The position numbers were made by a program, and so were the translations under genes. A stretch of DNA of 15,826 nt from Bacteroidales bacterium (GTDB lineage Bacteria; Bacteroidota; Bacteroidia; Bacteroidales; WCHB1-69), in assembly GCA_031266895.1 (NCBI GenBank), contig JAISAD010000104.1:1-15826 (forward strand). The letters are read 5' to 3'. This document shows, one piece after another, positions 6,954 to 15,485 of this stretch (positions within the stretch are counted from its first letter, which is position 1; each line of letters opens with the position of its first letter). The notes under the pieces are model-generated. The model was not told the origin of the DNA. It saw nothing but the letters and a program-made list of their open reading frames with translations, and did not search any database.

Positions 6954-7439
6954 ATGTTAAAAAGCAAGTACGGATATTGGGATGTAACCATTGAGAAGTC
7001 GGGGCGCATGAAATTGCCTGCGGCCTTGCTCAAAATGTTACCCGAAGATGACCGTACTTCTTTTTGGATGACCAGAGGTTTTGGAAAGTATATTGCATTG
7101 TGGACTGCTCCAGCTTACCAGGAACAGATAGATTATATGGATAATCTTGATGAGCATATTATTCAAAACCGGGTCTATCGAAATGCATTTTTGAAAAATC
7201 TGCTTGCGATTGAGTGTGATGCTCAAAATCGCTTTGTGATTCCTCGTCCCCTTATTGAGTTTTACGAAATCGACCGCGATGTGGTTGTGATACTCAGTAA
7301 AGGTCTGATTGAAATTTGGAGTTTGAATAACTATAATGCCCAATTTGACCTTAATCCTGAAGATTTTGCGAAATTGAACGAAAAAATTAGCATCAATAAG
7401 CAACGAAAGGAGGAGGATAATCATGTCCAATTATCATAA
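6954..7439 (+). CDS. mraZ: transcriptional regulator MraZ
   Basis: MraZ is the DNA-binding regulator that heads dcw clusters; in other bacteria it represses its own operon and also interacts with RsmH. The 161-residue product contains two SpoVT/AbrB-like half-domains. The first has S16-G-R18-M-K-L-P22 and the second D89-A-Q-N-R93-F-V-I-P97, ending in a typical VVVILSKGLIEIWS strand. The family's D/KxxGR-x3-P signature is kept in both halves, except that the second has N-R for G-R. It is slightly longer than usual (about 145-155), with a charged tail (KQRKEEDNHVQLS). Its last 17 bp overlap the start of rsmH, so the two are translationally linked. It is the first gene of an eight-gene plus-strand run. 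Confidence 0.9.
   Translation: MLKSKYGYWDVTIEKSGRMKLPAALLKMLPEDDRTSFWMTRGFGKYIALWTAPAYQEQIDYMDNLDEHIIQNRVYRNAFLKNLLAIECDAQNRFVIPRPLIEFYEIDRDVVVILSKGLIEIWSLNNYNAQFDLNPEDFAKLNEKISINKQRKEEDNHVQLS
7411..7416 (+). promoter_or_regulatory. strong Shine-Dalgarno-like AGGAGG before rsmH
   Basis: AGGAGG ends 6 nt before the rsmH ATG (7423) and lies inside the mraZ coding region, in codons for a Lys-Glu-Glu-Asp stretch. Bacteroidetes genes seldom use such sites, so this may be a by-product of the acidic codons. It nevertheless supports the chosen rsmH start. Confidence 0.45.
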
Positions 7440-8340
7440 TCCTGTACTGCTTCAAACTTCTGTTGATTTTTTAGTTGGCAATCCCGCGGCTACTTACGCA
7501 GATGTAACTTTTGGGGGCGGCGGCCACTCGGGCGAAATTATGAATCGTCTTACCCCGCAAGGACGCCTGATTGCCTTTGACCAAGACAGCACCAGTTATC
7601 AAAATGCTCTCATTGACAGTCGATTTACTTTTGTAACTGCCAATTTTCGTCATTTAAAAAAGTTTCTACAATATTATCAAAGCTATCCGGTACAAGGCAT
7701 ATTGGCCGATTTGGGTGTATCATCTCATCAGTTCGATACTCCCGATCGAGGTTTTTCCTACCGCTATGCCGGCGCACTTGACATGCGCATGAATCAAGCC
7801 AGTGGCCTTTCGGCATGCGACATTATCAACGGCTATGCCGAAACACAATTAGCCAAACTGTTTTATACCTATGGCGAGTTGAAAAATGGCGGGAAAATAG
7901 CCGCACAAATTGTGCAGGAACGCCAAAATCAGATTATTAAAACTACTGAACAATTAATTGAAGTGGTTTCAAAGCTATTGCCGCACGGCAAAGAGAATAA
8001 GACGCTTTCGCAACTGTTTCAAGCTCTGCGCATTGAAGTAAACGATGAGATTGGCGCATTGCAAGAGTTTCTGCTGCAATGCACTGACGCTCTCTGTCCC
8101 GATGGTCGATTGGTGGTGATTGCCTATCATTCGCTGGAAGATCGTTTAGTGAAGAATTTTATGAAAAGCGGTAATTTTGAGGGAATTATTAAGAAAGATT
8201 TCTTCGGAAATCCACTCACTCCCTTTGAATTGATTACCCGCAAAGTGATTATCCCCGACGAGAAAGAGATTACCACCAACCCTCGTGCTCGCAGCGCCAA
8301 ATTGAGGGTAGCCGCAAAAAGGCCAACTGTAAATTCGTAA
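7423..8340 (+). CDS. rsmH: 16S rRNA (cytosine(1402)-N(4))-methyltransferase
   Basis: RsmH (formerly MraW) N4-methylates C1402 of 16S rRNA in the ribosomal P-site, using S-adenosylmethionine. The 305-residue length is normal. The N-terminal HNPVLL and the SAM-binding motif I (D28-V-T-F-G-G-G-G-H35-S) are characteristic. So are ILADLGVSSHQFDTPDRGFSY (about 93-113), LDMRMNQ (119-125), AYHSLEDRLVK (234-244) and the C-terminal NPRARSAKLRVA (286-297). The ATG lies inside the end of mraZ (17-bp overlap). The stop is followed after 21 bp by the ftsL-like gene. Confidence 0.96.
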   Translation: MSNYHNPVLLQTSVDFLVGNPAATYADVTFGGGGHSGEIMNRLTPQGRLIAFDQDSTSYQNALIDSRFTFVTANFRHLKKFLQYYQSYPVQGILADLGVSSHQFDTPDRGFSYRYAGALDMRMNQASGLSACDIINGYAETQLAKLFYTYGELKNGGKIAAQIVQERQNQIIKTTEQLIEVVSKLLPHGKENKTLSQLFQALRIEVNDEIGALQEFLLQCTDALCPDGRLVVIAYHSLEDRLVKNFMKSGNFEGIIKKDFFGNPLTPFELITRKVIIPDEKEITTNPRARSAKLRVAAKRPTVNS

Positions 8341-8361
8341 CTTGTTAAATAAGATTGTTGC

Positions 8362-8724
8362 ATGGAATTTAAAAACAGAAAAAAAGAGCAAAAAACGGGA
8401 CAAGCCAAACAAAATCCAATCAGGACTTTTTTGAGAGCCCATTTTTTACTTAGCAAACGGGTTACTTTTTGGTATCCCTGTCTGTTTTACTGTTTTGTTT
8501 TAGGGGTAACTCTGGTTTATAATGACCAAAAAATCATCGAAAAATCACGAAAATTGCAAACTCTTGACGATGCTTACAAAATGGAAGTAGGACGTTTGGA
8601 AAAAAACAATCAATTCATACCCTACCCTGTGAGACAAAATATTGAGAACAGCATGGAGGCAAAAAGCTTTATAAAAAACGGAAAACGCTACTATATTACA
8701 ATGAAAAATAAAGAGCAAGAATAG
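8362..8724 (+). CDS. ftsL: FtsL-like bitopic division protein
   Basis: This is a 120-residue small membrane protein between rsmH and ftsI, the position occupied by ftsL in dcw clusters. The N-terminal 33 residues are basic and presumably cytoplasmic, followed by one membrane segment (about 35-53). After that comes a helical, coiled-coil-like region rich in charged residues (about 54-82), a short extracytoplasmic stretch (to about 106) and a basic tail. FtsL orthologues share little sequence and are recognised mainly by topology and context. In the divisome, FtsL works with FtsB and FtsQ to activate FtsW-FtsI. I assign it by position, size and topology; no diagnostic motif is visible. It could instead be an unrelated small membrane protein specific to the lineage. 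Confidence 0.65.
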   Translation: MEFKNRKKEQKTGQAKQNPIRTFLRAHFLLSKRVTFWYPCLFYCFVLGVTLVYNDQKIIEKSRKLQTLDDAYKMEVGRLEKNNQFIPYPVRQNIENSMEAKSFIKNGKRYYITMKNKEQE

Positions 8725-8774
8725 CCAAATGGAAAACAGTAAAATCAAGTAATAAAATTAAAACCACATGCATA

Positions 8775-11015
8775 ATGGCTGAAGAAATTAACAAATTTAT
8801 GAAACGGCGCATGGTTATCGTGAAATTCATGGTTATCGCATTGGCTATTCTAGTAATTGTTAAGATTTTACATTTGGCCTTCTTTCAACGTATGCTTTAT
8901 TCAGGGACAAGTAAAGATTGTTTGGATATGACTGTCTCGAATTGGAGACAAAATCCCTTGGCAAACGATTCCAATTGTCGCTGCTATGTGATTCAAAATG
9001 ACCTTACACCGGCAAGAGGTGAAATTTACGATGAAAATGGCCGTTTATTAGTTGCTAACTATTCTATTTTCAGCTATACACTCGATGGCCGTCTGTTGCA
9101 GCCTGTTGGAAAAAACGATACGATATATTGTGGTCGTAAACAAAATATTTCACGCAAAGATGCAACTCTGGTTAAGCAATTGATTGAGGAGTTGTCGCAA
9201 AAGTTTTATGCTCAGTTTTCTTCGCGCTTTCCCCAAATAACTCTGAACGACTATCGTGCCAAATTCAGTAAAGCTATTTTAGAGGGAAAAAATACACTTA
9301 TTATAAGGTCTTTGTCCAGCAATCGCAAGCGCTGGATTACTTACGAAGATACGGCAGCTTTGTCTAATCTGCCTCTGATACGATTAAACTATATGAAACC
9401 CGGACAATTGGGAAGGGTAAGGAGATGCGTTAACATCTCCACGGAAACTGTACGCATTTTGCCCTATGGCGAGATGGCAAAACGCCTCTTGGGCGTCAAA
9501 ACCGATACCGTTTCTTATGGCCTTGAGAGGGCTTTTGATGGGGTGCTCTATGGGACACTCGGTTCTAAAAACAAGGTAATTGTAAATGAGGCAAGCATTC
9601 CCCTGAAAACTAATGTGCTGCCTGTAGATGGCAAAGATATTTATACCACTTTGAATTTGGATATTCAAAATATTGTACATAATGAATTGACACAAAAGTT
9701 GAGAAAAGAGAATGCAGAGTGGGGTTGTGTTGTAGTTATGGAGACTAAAACCGGTGAGATTAAAGCCTATTCCAACCTAACACGCACAGAAAAAGGAGTT
9801 TACGAAGAGACGACCAATTATGCCCACAATCAAATGGTAGAACCGGGATCTACTTTCAAATTGGCTTCTATTTTAGCCTATTTGGATTGTACTCCTGACG
9901 ATTCGGTGCACAGATATCCTATTTTGAAACATACCTTTGACTATCGTGGAGGTTCTTATACAAAATGGGATATAGAAGAGAATAAACCGGAGGGATTGGG
10001 TTACCCAATTGAGGCATTTCAACGCTCTTCCAACGTAGGAGTGGCCTCTATGATTTTAGATAAATATCCCAAATTCACCAACTATTTAGCCAAATTGGAT
10101 TCGCTCTACATTACAACCTCTTTTGCTACACAGCTGGGACAGGTAAAAGCGCCCGAACTGCCGCGCAAACGCCAAGATTTCCATACAATTTATAATACCT
10201 GCTTTGGCACGGGCTTTCGCATGACCATTCTACAAACCCTGGTCTATTTTAATGCAGTGGCTAATAACGGCAAGATGATTGCACCCCTTTTTGTAAAGGA
10301 AATGGTGGATTTAAGAGGCAATCGTACCTCTTATAAAGCAGAAGTGCTTAAAGAGCAAATTTGCAAGCCCTCTACTATTCAACGGGCACGCAAATATTTG
10401 GAACAGGTAGTCTATGGCAAGGATGGCATAGCTAAAAGGTATAAAGATTCAGTTGTTGTTACCTTTGCCGGTAAAACCGGCACGCGTGATGTATGGGACG
10501 AGAATGCAAAACAGTATCTGTATGACCATAACAGTGTTTCGTTCTGCGGCTACTTTCCTGCTGATAATCCACAATATACCTGTATTGTTTATATGCACAA
10601 TGTAACTAAAAAAAGCGGCACGGCAGTAAGTTTGTTTGCGAAAATACTCAATAAAATCAGCAATCACGCGTATGGAAAACAAGTTATACCTGCTCAAAAC
10701 GGCAGAAAGTTACCCTCTTTTATCAATGTGCCTGCCGATGTGTATGAAACTATTACGTTATCGCTACAAATAGATAGCCCCACCCCACCCGCAACGCCCT
10801 ATGTGAGCGGAACGTATAAGGGCAGGAAATTTGAACTGAAAGAGTCGCAACTTCCCAAAAATAGAAATATCCCCAACGTAATGGGCATGAGCGCCATTGA
10901 TGCTACTCAAGCACTAAACCATGCCGGCTATAAGGTGCTTATTCAGAATCGGGGAAAAGTGCAGAAACAGATCAATAATGAAGAACAAAAAACGGTTACA
11001 CTGATATTGAAATAG
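8775..11015 (+). CDS. ftsI: septal peptidoglycan transpeptidase (class B penicillin-binding protein, FtsI/PBP3 type)
   Basis: FtsI cross-links septal peptidoglycan in the periplasm, paired with the glycosyltransferase FtsW. The 746-residue product has a short basic cytoplasmic N-terminus and one membrane anchor (about 13-37). A PBP-dimer region follows, with the entry motif TPARGEIYDENGRLL (78-92) and a Y248-G-L-E segment. The transpeptidase domain has all three active-site motifs: S359-T-F-K362, S418-S-N420 and K567-T-G569. The C-terminus carries a single PASTA-like repeat (about 698-746, starting IPNVMGMSAIDATQALNHAG), as is common in Bacteroidetes homologues. It begins 50 bp after the ftsL-like stop and ends 31 bp before murE. 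A MKRR start at codon 9 is an alternative. All catalytic residues look intact. Confidence 0.93.
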   Translation: MAEEINKFMKRRMVIVKFMVIALAILVIVKILHLAFFQRMLYSGTSKDCLDMTVSNWRQNPLANDSNCRCYVIQNDLTPARGEIYDENGRLLVANYSIFSYTLDGRLLQPVGKNDTIYCGRKQNISRKDATLVKQLIEELSQKFYAQFSSRFPQITLNDYRAKFSKAILEGKNTLIIRSLSSNRKRWITYEDTAALSNLPLIRLNYMKPGQLGRVRRCVNISTETVRILPYGEMAKRLLGVKTDTVSYGLERAFDGVLYGTLGSKNKVIVNEASIPLKTNVLPVDGKDIYTTLNLDIQNIVHNELTQKLRKENAEWGCVVVMETKTGEIKAYSNLTRTEKGVYEETTNYAHNQMVEPGSTFKLASILAYLDCTPDDSVHRYPILKHTFDYRGGSYTKWDIEENKPEGLGYPIEAFQRSSNVGVASMILDKYPKFTNYLAKLDSLYITTSFATQLGQVKAPELPRKRQDFHTIYNTCFGTGFRMTILQTLVYFNAVANNGKMIAPLFVKEMVDLRGNRTSYKAEVLKEQICKPSTIQRARKYLEQVVYGKDGIAKRYKDSVVVTFAGKTGTRDVWDENAKQYLYDHNSVSFCGYFPADNPQYTCIVYMHNVTKKSGTAVSLFAKILNKISNHAYGKQVIPAQNGRKLPSFINVPADVYETITLSLQIDSPTPPATPYVSGTYKGRKFELKESQLPKNRNIPNVMGMSAIDATQALNHAGYKVLIQNRGKVQKQINNEEQKTVTLILK

Positions 11016-11046
11016 AACAAAAGGATGAAAAAATAAAAAGATAAAA

Positions 11047-12528
11047 ATGAAACAACTGGATACTCTTCTAAAAAACCTTGACAACTACGAACTGCATGGA
11101 TCGGCAAAAGCAGGCGTATCTGCTATCTGCTTTGATTCGCGAGCAGTAAACAGCCATCTGTCGGGAGAGTATAAACCGCTGTATGTGGCGCAACATGGCG
11201 AACATATTGATGGTCATCTTTTTATAGAACAGGCTATTGCAGAAGGCGCCGGAACAGTAGTGTGTGAAGTATTGCCTGCCATGCTGCACAATACGGTAAC
11301 TTATATTGTTACCCCCAATGCACAAATTGCCTTAGGTCGCCTGGCATCCGCTTTTTATGATTACCCAAGCCGCAAACTTAAAGTGGTGGGCATTACCGGC
11401 ACTAATGGGAAAACTACTACAGTAACGTTGCTCTACAAACTCTTTTCCGATCTGGGTTATCCGGTCGGCATGATTTCCACTATTGAAAATAAAATTTGCC
11501 GCAAAAGCATCCCTGCTACCCACACCACCCCCGATGCGGTAGCGCTCAATGCACTGCTCAGCGATATGGTAGAGGCTGGCTGCGAATTCTGTTTCATGGA
11601 GGTCAGTTCTCACGCCATCTGTCAGCATCGTATTGAAGGCGTACACTATACAGGTGCTATTTTCAGCAATATCACCCATGACCATCTTGATTTTCATAAA
11701 ACTTTCGCCGGCTATATTCAAGCAAAAAAGGCTTTTTTTGATGCTTTGCCCAAAGAGGCTTTTGTGCTCACCAATCGTGATGATAAAAATGGGTTGGTAA
11801 TGATGCAAAACACTAAAGCTCAAATATATACTTATAGTTTGCAGCAAATGGCAGATTTTAAGGGAAAGTTGCTCAACAACAGTTTCGAGGGGCTGCAATT
11901 GGTTATTAACGGTTGGGAAATACATGGCAATCTTTGTGGTAAATTCAATGCATACAACATTTTAGCCATTTATGGAACAGCTATCCTGCTTGGGGCAGAA
12001 TCCGAAGAGTTACTGCCTGCATTGAGTGCTTTAGAGAGCGCCACAGGTCGCTTTCAATTGGTGCGTAATCCCCGTGGAGCTATAGCCATTGTAGATTATG
12101 CCCATACACCCGATGCCCTTAAAAATGTATTGAGCACCATTAGGGATATTTCGCAAAATGGTGCTGAAATTATTACAGTTGTGGGATGCGGCGGCGACCG
12201 CGATGCATTGAAACGCTCCATTATGGCGAAAATTGCCTGCGAATACAGCAATAAAGTGATACTAACCTCCGACAATCCACGCACAGAAGATCCAATGTCC
12301 ATTTTAATCGCCATGCAAAAAGGGGTGCCGCTTTCATTCAAACAGAATGTACTGACTATAGAAAATCGCCACGAAGCCATTAAAACAGCATGTATGCTGT
12401 TGCCAGCAAATGGCATACTGCTGGTTGCCGGCAAAGGACATGAAACCTATCAGGAAATCAAAGGGGTGAAACACTATTTTAACGATATGGAAGAGATAAG
12501 TAATCTATTTGAAAACCTAAATTTATAA
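11047..12528 (+). CDS. murE: UDP-MurNAc-L-Ala-D-Glu:meso-diaminopimelate ligase
   Basis: MurE adds the third amino acid to the peptidoglycan stem peptide in the cytoplasm, using ATP. The 493-residue protein has the full three-domain Mur ligase layout. The N-terminal UDP-binding domain has FDSRAV (29-34). The central ATPase has P-loop G118-T-N-G-K-T-T124, MEVSSHA (184-190) and the carbamylated-lysine region QAKKAFFDAL (225-234). The C-terminal domain has VDYAHTPDAL (349-358), VVGCGGDRD (378-386) and AGKGHE (461-466). The motif D409-N-P-R412 is the determinant for meso-diaminopimelate, so a DAP-type wall is predicted. It is separated from mraY by 3 bp. This gene is intact, in contrast to the murD remnant further downstream. 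Confidence 0.96.
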   Translation: MKQLDTLLKNLDNYELHGSAKAGVSAICFDSRAVNSHLSGEYKPLYVAQHGEHIDGHLFIEQAIAEGAGTVVCEVLPAMLHNTVTYIVTPNAQIALGRLASAFYDYPSRKLKVVGITGTNGKTTTVTLLYKLFSDLGYPVGMISTIENKICRKSIPATHTTPDAVALNALLSDMVEAGCEFCFMEVSSHAICQHRIEGVHYTGAIFSNITHDHLDFHKTFAGYIQAKKAFFDALPKEAFVLTNRDDKNGLVMMQNTKAQIYTYSLQQMADFKGKLLNNSFEGLQLVINGWEIHGNLCGKFNAYNILAIYGTAILLGAESEELLPALSALESATGRFQLVRNPRGAIAIVDYAHTPDALKNVLSTIRDISQNGAEIITVVGCGGDRDALKRSIMAKIACEYSNKVILTSDNPRTEDPMSILIAMQKGVPLSFKQNVLTIENRHEAIKTACMLLPANGILLVAGKGHETYQEIKGVKHYFNDMEEISNLFENLNL

Positions 12529-12531
12529 ATT

Positions 12532-13800
12532 ATGCTCTACTATTTATTTCAGTGGCTATACAAAATAAATCTGCCGGGTGCAGGAATATTCCAATATATC
12601 TCGTTCCGAGCGGCGGCAGCTATTATCTTTTCGCTTGTCATCTCGCTGCTCATGGGCAAATCGCTTATCCGACTGCTACGAAAAAAACAGATTGGCGAAA
12701 CCATTCGCGACCTTGGCCTTACCGGACAAATGGAGAAGAAAGGCACTCCTACAATGGGTGGAATTATCATCATTACAGCTATCCTGATTCCGGTTTTGCT
12801 ACTCACCAAACTTCACAATATTTATGTGTTGCTCATGATTTTCACAACCCTCTGGTTAGGGGTATTGGGTTTTTTGGACGATTATATCAAAGTATATAAG
12901 AAAAATAAATCAGGATTGCCGGGCAAGATTAAAGTGGCAGGGCAAGTAATTTTAGGATTGGTTATCGGTATTGTTATCTGCTTTCATCCTGATGTGGTGA
13001 TTAAAGAAAAGAGCAAAACACCAGTCAATTATGTGAGTACTAATCAGGTATTTGTATTTGAAAATGCCGGAAATACCACTACCCCTTACAGCCACAGCAA
13101 GGCAGAACACTCCACCAAAACAACAATTCCCTTTGTAAAAAACAATGAATTTGATTACGCCTGGGTTACCCGATGGCTGGGAGATAAAGATGGGCGCTGG
13201 TCGTTTCTATTTTACATTCCCATTATCATTTTTATTATTGTAGCGGTATCCAATGGGGCTAACCTTACCGACGGTCTGGATGGATTGGCGGCGGGCACAT
13301 CGGCAGTTATTGCGGTTTCTATTGCGGTGCTGGCTTATGTTTCGGGCAACGCTATATTTGCCAATTATCTCAATATCATGTATATACCAAATATTGGAGA
13401 GGTGGTTATCTTTGTGGCGGCGCTTATCGGAGCCTGTATCGGATTCTACTGGTGGAATTGCTTTCCTGCTCAGATTTTTATGGGCGATACAGGGAGTCTG
13501 ACGCTGGGCGGCGTTATCGCCGTGCTCTGCATTATTATTCGTAAAGAATTGCTTATCCCAATTTTATGCGGTGTATTTCTCATTCAGTCGCTCTCCGTTA
13601 TCATTCAAGTGGGCTATTTTAAATATGCCAAAAAAAGATACGGTTATGACTATGCCGATAAACATCGAGTTTTCTTAATGACGCCACTACATCACCACTA
13701 TCAAAAAAAAGGCTTTCACGAAGCTAAAATCGTGCAAAGATTTATCATTTTCGGCATTTCATTAGCCGTATTATCCATTGTAACACTTAAAGTCAGATAA
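12532..13800 (+). CDS. mraY: phospho-N-acetylmuramoyl-pentapeptide transferase
   Basis: MraY transfers phospho-MurNAc-pentapeptide to undecaprenyl phosphate, forming lipid I at the inner face of the membrane. The 422-residue product is a polytopic membrane protein of about ten segments. Conserved elements: GTPTMGG (71-77), FLDD-x2-K (114-120, with the Asp pair D116-D117), NLTDGLDGL (244-252), MGDTGSL (317-323) and PLHHHYQ (385-391, the HHH motif). It is longer than E. coli MraY (360) because of a hydrophilic insert at about 153-220 before the NLTDGLDGL segment. A similar length is usual in Bacteroidetes. It lies 3 bp from both murE and the murD-like gene, so all are probably one transcript. 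Confidence 0.96.
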   Translation: MLYYLFQWLYKINLPGAGIFQYISFRAAAAIIFSLVISLLMGKSLIRLLRKKQIGETIRDLGLTGQMEKKGTPTMGGIIIITAILIPVLLLTKLHNIYVLLMIFTTLWLGVLGFLDDYIKVYKKNKSGLPGKIKVAGQVILGLVIGIVICFHPDVVIKEKSKTPVNYVSTNQVFVFENAGNTTTPYSHSKAEHSTKTTIPFVKNNEFDYAWVTRWLGDKDGRWSFLFYIPIIIFIIVAVSNGANLTDGLDGLAAGTSAVIAVSIAVLAYVSGNAIFANYLNIMYIPNIGEVVIFVAALIGACIGFYWWNCFPAQIFMGDTGSLTLGGVIAVLCIIIRKELLIPILCGVFLIQSLSVIIQVGYFKYAKKRYGYDYADKHRVFLMTPLHHHYQKKGFHEAKIVQRFIIFGISLAVLSIVTLKVR

Positions 13801-13803
13801 TTT

Positions 13804-14367
13804 ATGAGAACGAAAAAATTTAATTCATCCTCCATGTACAATTTTTATACACCCGGCAACAGAGAGAGTAGAATGACTGCTTTTGCCGAGAAACTGATTA
13901 ATACCCGAATCGGCAGTCTCAAGGAGTCACTCTCCGATTTTGCCGGTAGCGACCATAAACTGGAGCAAATTGCCACCTTATCGGGCATCACTTTTATCAA
14001 CGATGCCCGCGCTACGAACCCCAATGCAGTGTGGTTTTCGCTTAGTTCCATGACTAAATCTACCGCTTGGATTATGAGTATTAACGATGTAGCGCAGATA
14101 GACGAAAATTTGCTGAAAGAGATAAAAAGAGTGGTTAAAACGATCATTTTATGTGGTGTTTATAATCGGGAAGTGAGCGAATTTTTCACTCAAATGGAGT
14201 TCAAAGTCCATTTAGCCATGAATATTGAAGAGGCTACCAAAACCGCGTACTACTCTTCCGTACCCGGACAAGTGGTGCTCTTTTCGCCCGGCAATTCGTC
14301 CGTAGTATCATTAGAAACCTATCGCGAAAAAGGAGAAAAATTTCGAATAGCTGTGGCGCAGCTTTAA
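13804..14367 (+). CDS. truncated MurD-like protein (C-terminal ligase domain only)
   Basis: This 187-residue product sits in the murD position (between mraY and ftsW) and aligns only with the C-terminal third of UDP-MurNAc-L-Ala:D-Glu ligase (about 445 residues). Recognisable segments: G18-N19...M24-T-A (remnant of the GxHNxxN...A hinge), KESLSDFAGSDHKLE (40-54), F64-I-N-D-A-R-A-T-N72, the AWIMSINDVAQ stretch (88-98), and FSPGNSSVV...YREKGEKF (160-180). The UDP-binding domain and the P-loop ATPase domain are absent, and only 3 bp separate the gene from mraY. By comparison with E. coli MurD (my recall of the alignment), K319 is R69, the K348 region (GGxxK) is SIND, the CAS motif is NSS and F422 is Y173. 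Ligase activity is unlikely. It may be a decaying remnant or a domain kept for another role; the frame itself is open and intact. Confidence 0.75.
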   Translation: MRTKKFNSSSMYNFYTPGNRESRMTAFAEKLINTRIGSLKESLSDFAGSDHKLEQIATLSGITFINDARATNPNAVWFSLSSMTKSTAWIMSINDVAQIDENLLKEIKRVVKTIILCGVYNREVSEFFTQMEFKVHLAMNIEEATKTAYYSSVPGQVVLFSPGNSSVVSLETYREKGEKFRIAVAQL

Positions 14368-14378
14368 AAAGAAACAGT

Positions 14379-15485
14379 ATGGAAAAATTAAAACAGACAA
14401 CCAAAAAGTCGTGGTTCAAGGGGGATAAGGTTATATTGCTGGTAACCATTTTTTTATCTCTGGTTTCTATTTATGCGGTGTATAGTTCCGGCTACAGTGC
14501 AATGAGAAATCATATTTTTTACATTCTGCTGGGTTTTGTTTTTATGTTTTTCTTTTATAATCTGAATTATCGGATACTTTCGATGATTGCGCCTTTTGGA
14601 TTGATAGTAGCCGTTATATTATTACTTATTACCCTTATTTGGGGAGACGGCAGAAGCATATCCATCTTTGGGCAATCGGTACAAACACTCTTTCTAATAG
14701 GGTTTCTTGTGCTTTTTTATATCGCTAAAATATTGGCAATCAGACTGGCACATGCTGAAAAATTGACACGCATCGACATTATTCACCTTTTTGCCGTGGT
14801 GGTGGTGATGTGCGGCTTAATGGCTAAAAGCAATGCCTCCACGGCCATTTTACTTTTTATCTCTTCACTGGTGCTCTTTTTTGTAGGCAATATGAAGGTA
14901 AAATACATTCTGGTACTGCTGGTTATGGGAATATTTGCCGGCGGCATTTACATGACTACCGGAATAGGCAGAGGCAGTACATTCAAAAATCGGGTACACT
15001 ATTACATTACACAGGATAACAGCGCCGGCTATGGCACGCAAATGATACGCTCCAAGGCAGCCATCGCCCGATCAGGAATTTTGCCGCAAGGGCCTGGCAA
15101 TGGAGTAATTAAGCGCGTGCTGCCTGAAAGTGAAAGCGACTATGTCTATGCCACCATTTTTGAAGAGATAGGTCTTGTTTTGGGAATCCTTATCATTTTG
15201 GCCTATTTATGGCTCTTTTATCGAGCGTGGCTCATTGCAAGACGCAGCGACGGCCCATTCGGCCTGCTAATAGCCATAGGCGTAGGTTTTTGGTTTTCAG
15301 TGCAAGCGCTTATTCACATCGGCGTAAATTGTGAACTGCTACCTGCTACAGGGCAAACACTTCCTTTTATTAGCCGTGGTGGCGCCGCCATGGTATTCTC
15401 AGGCATGGCCATCGGCATCCTTCTCAATATCGGAAAAACTGCCAAATTGCAGGAAGATCCCATTGGTGCGGATAATCCGGAATAG
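14379..15485 (+). CDS. ftsW: FtsW-like SEDS-family septal peptidoglycan polymerase (divergent)
   Basis: FtsW polymerises lipid II into septal glycan strands in the membrane, partnered by FtsI. The 368-residue protein has ten predicted membrane segments (roughly 18-36, 45-61, 66-87, 100-122, 133-149, 152-169, 173-191, 263-286, 294-315, 331-351). A large extracytoplasmic loop lies between segments 7 and 8. Kept SEDS features: GILPQGPGNGVIKRVLPES (233-251), S253-D254-Y...E262-E263-x-G (holding the putative catalytic Asp) and TGQTLPFISRGG (324-335). Lost or altered: GxxRW is G89-D-G-R-S; the QPSE..K signature is replaced by QTLFLIG (102-108); and the PDLGT-type motif is KSNASTA (150-156). It is shorter than typical Bacteroides FtsW (about 400 or more). 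It begins 11 bp after the murD remnant and is the last dcw gene visible. Confidence 0.85.
   Translation: MEKLKQTTKKSWFKGDKVILLVTIFLSLVSIYAVYSSGYSAMRNHIFYILLGFVFMFFFYNLNYRILSMIAPFGLIVAVILLLITLIWGDGRSISIFGQSVQTLFLIGFLVLFYIAKILAIRLAHAEKLTRIDIIHLFAVVVVMCGLMAKSNASTAILLFISSLVLFFVGNMKVKYILVLLVMGIFAGGIYMTTGIGRGSTFKNRVHYYITQDNSAGYGTQMIRSKAAIARSGILPQGPGNGVIKRVLPESESDYVYATIFEEIGLVLGILIILAYLWLFYRAWLIARRSDGPFGLLIAIGVGFWFSVQALIHIGVNCELLPATGQTLPFISRGGAAMVFSGMAIGILLNIGKTAKLQEDPIGADNPE

Noticed and set aside
12988..13191. Hydrophilic insert in MraY (about residues 153-220) as a novel domain
   Set aside because: MraY of about 420 residues with an insert here is usual in Bacteroidetes. All catalytic motifs are normal.
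13253..13800. Possible N-terminal part of MurD in another frame upstream of the truncated gene (frameshift hypothesis)
   Set aside because: This DNA encodes the conserved C-terminal half of MraY (NLTDGLDGL, MGDTGSL, PLHHHY), and only 3 bp lie between it and the murD-like start. No GTNGKTT-type segment exists in any frame there, so deletion rather than frameshift is indicated.
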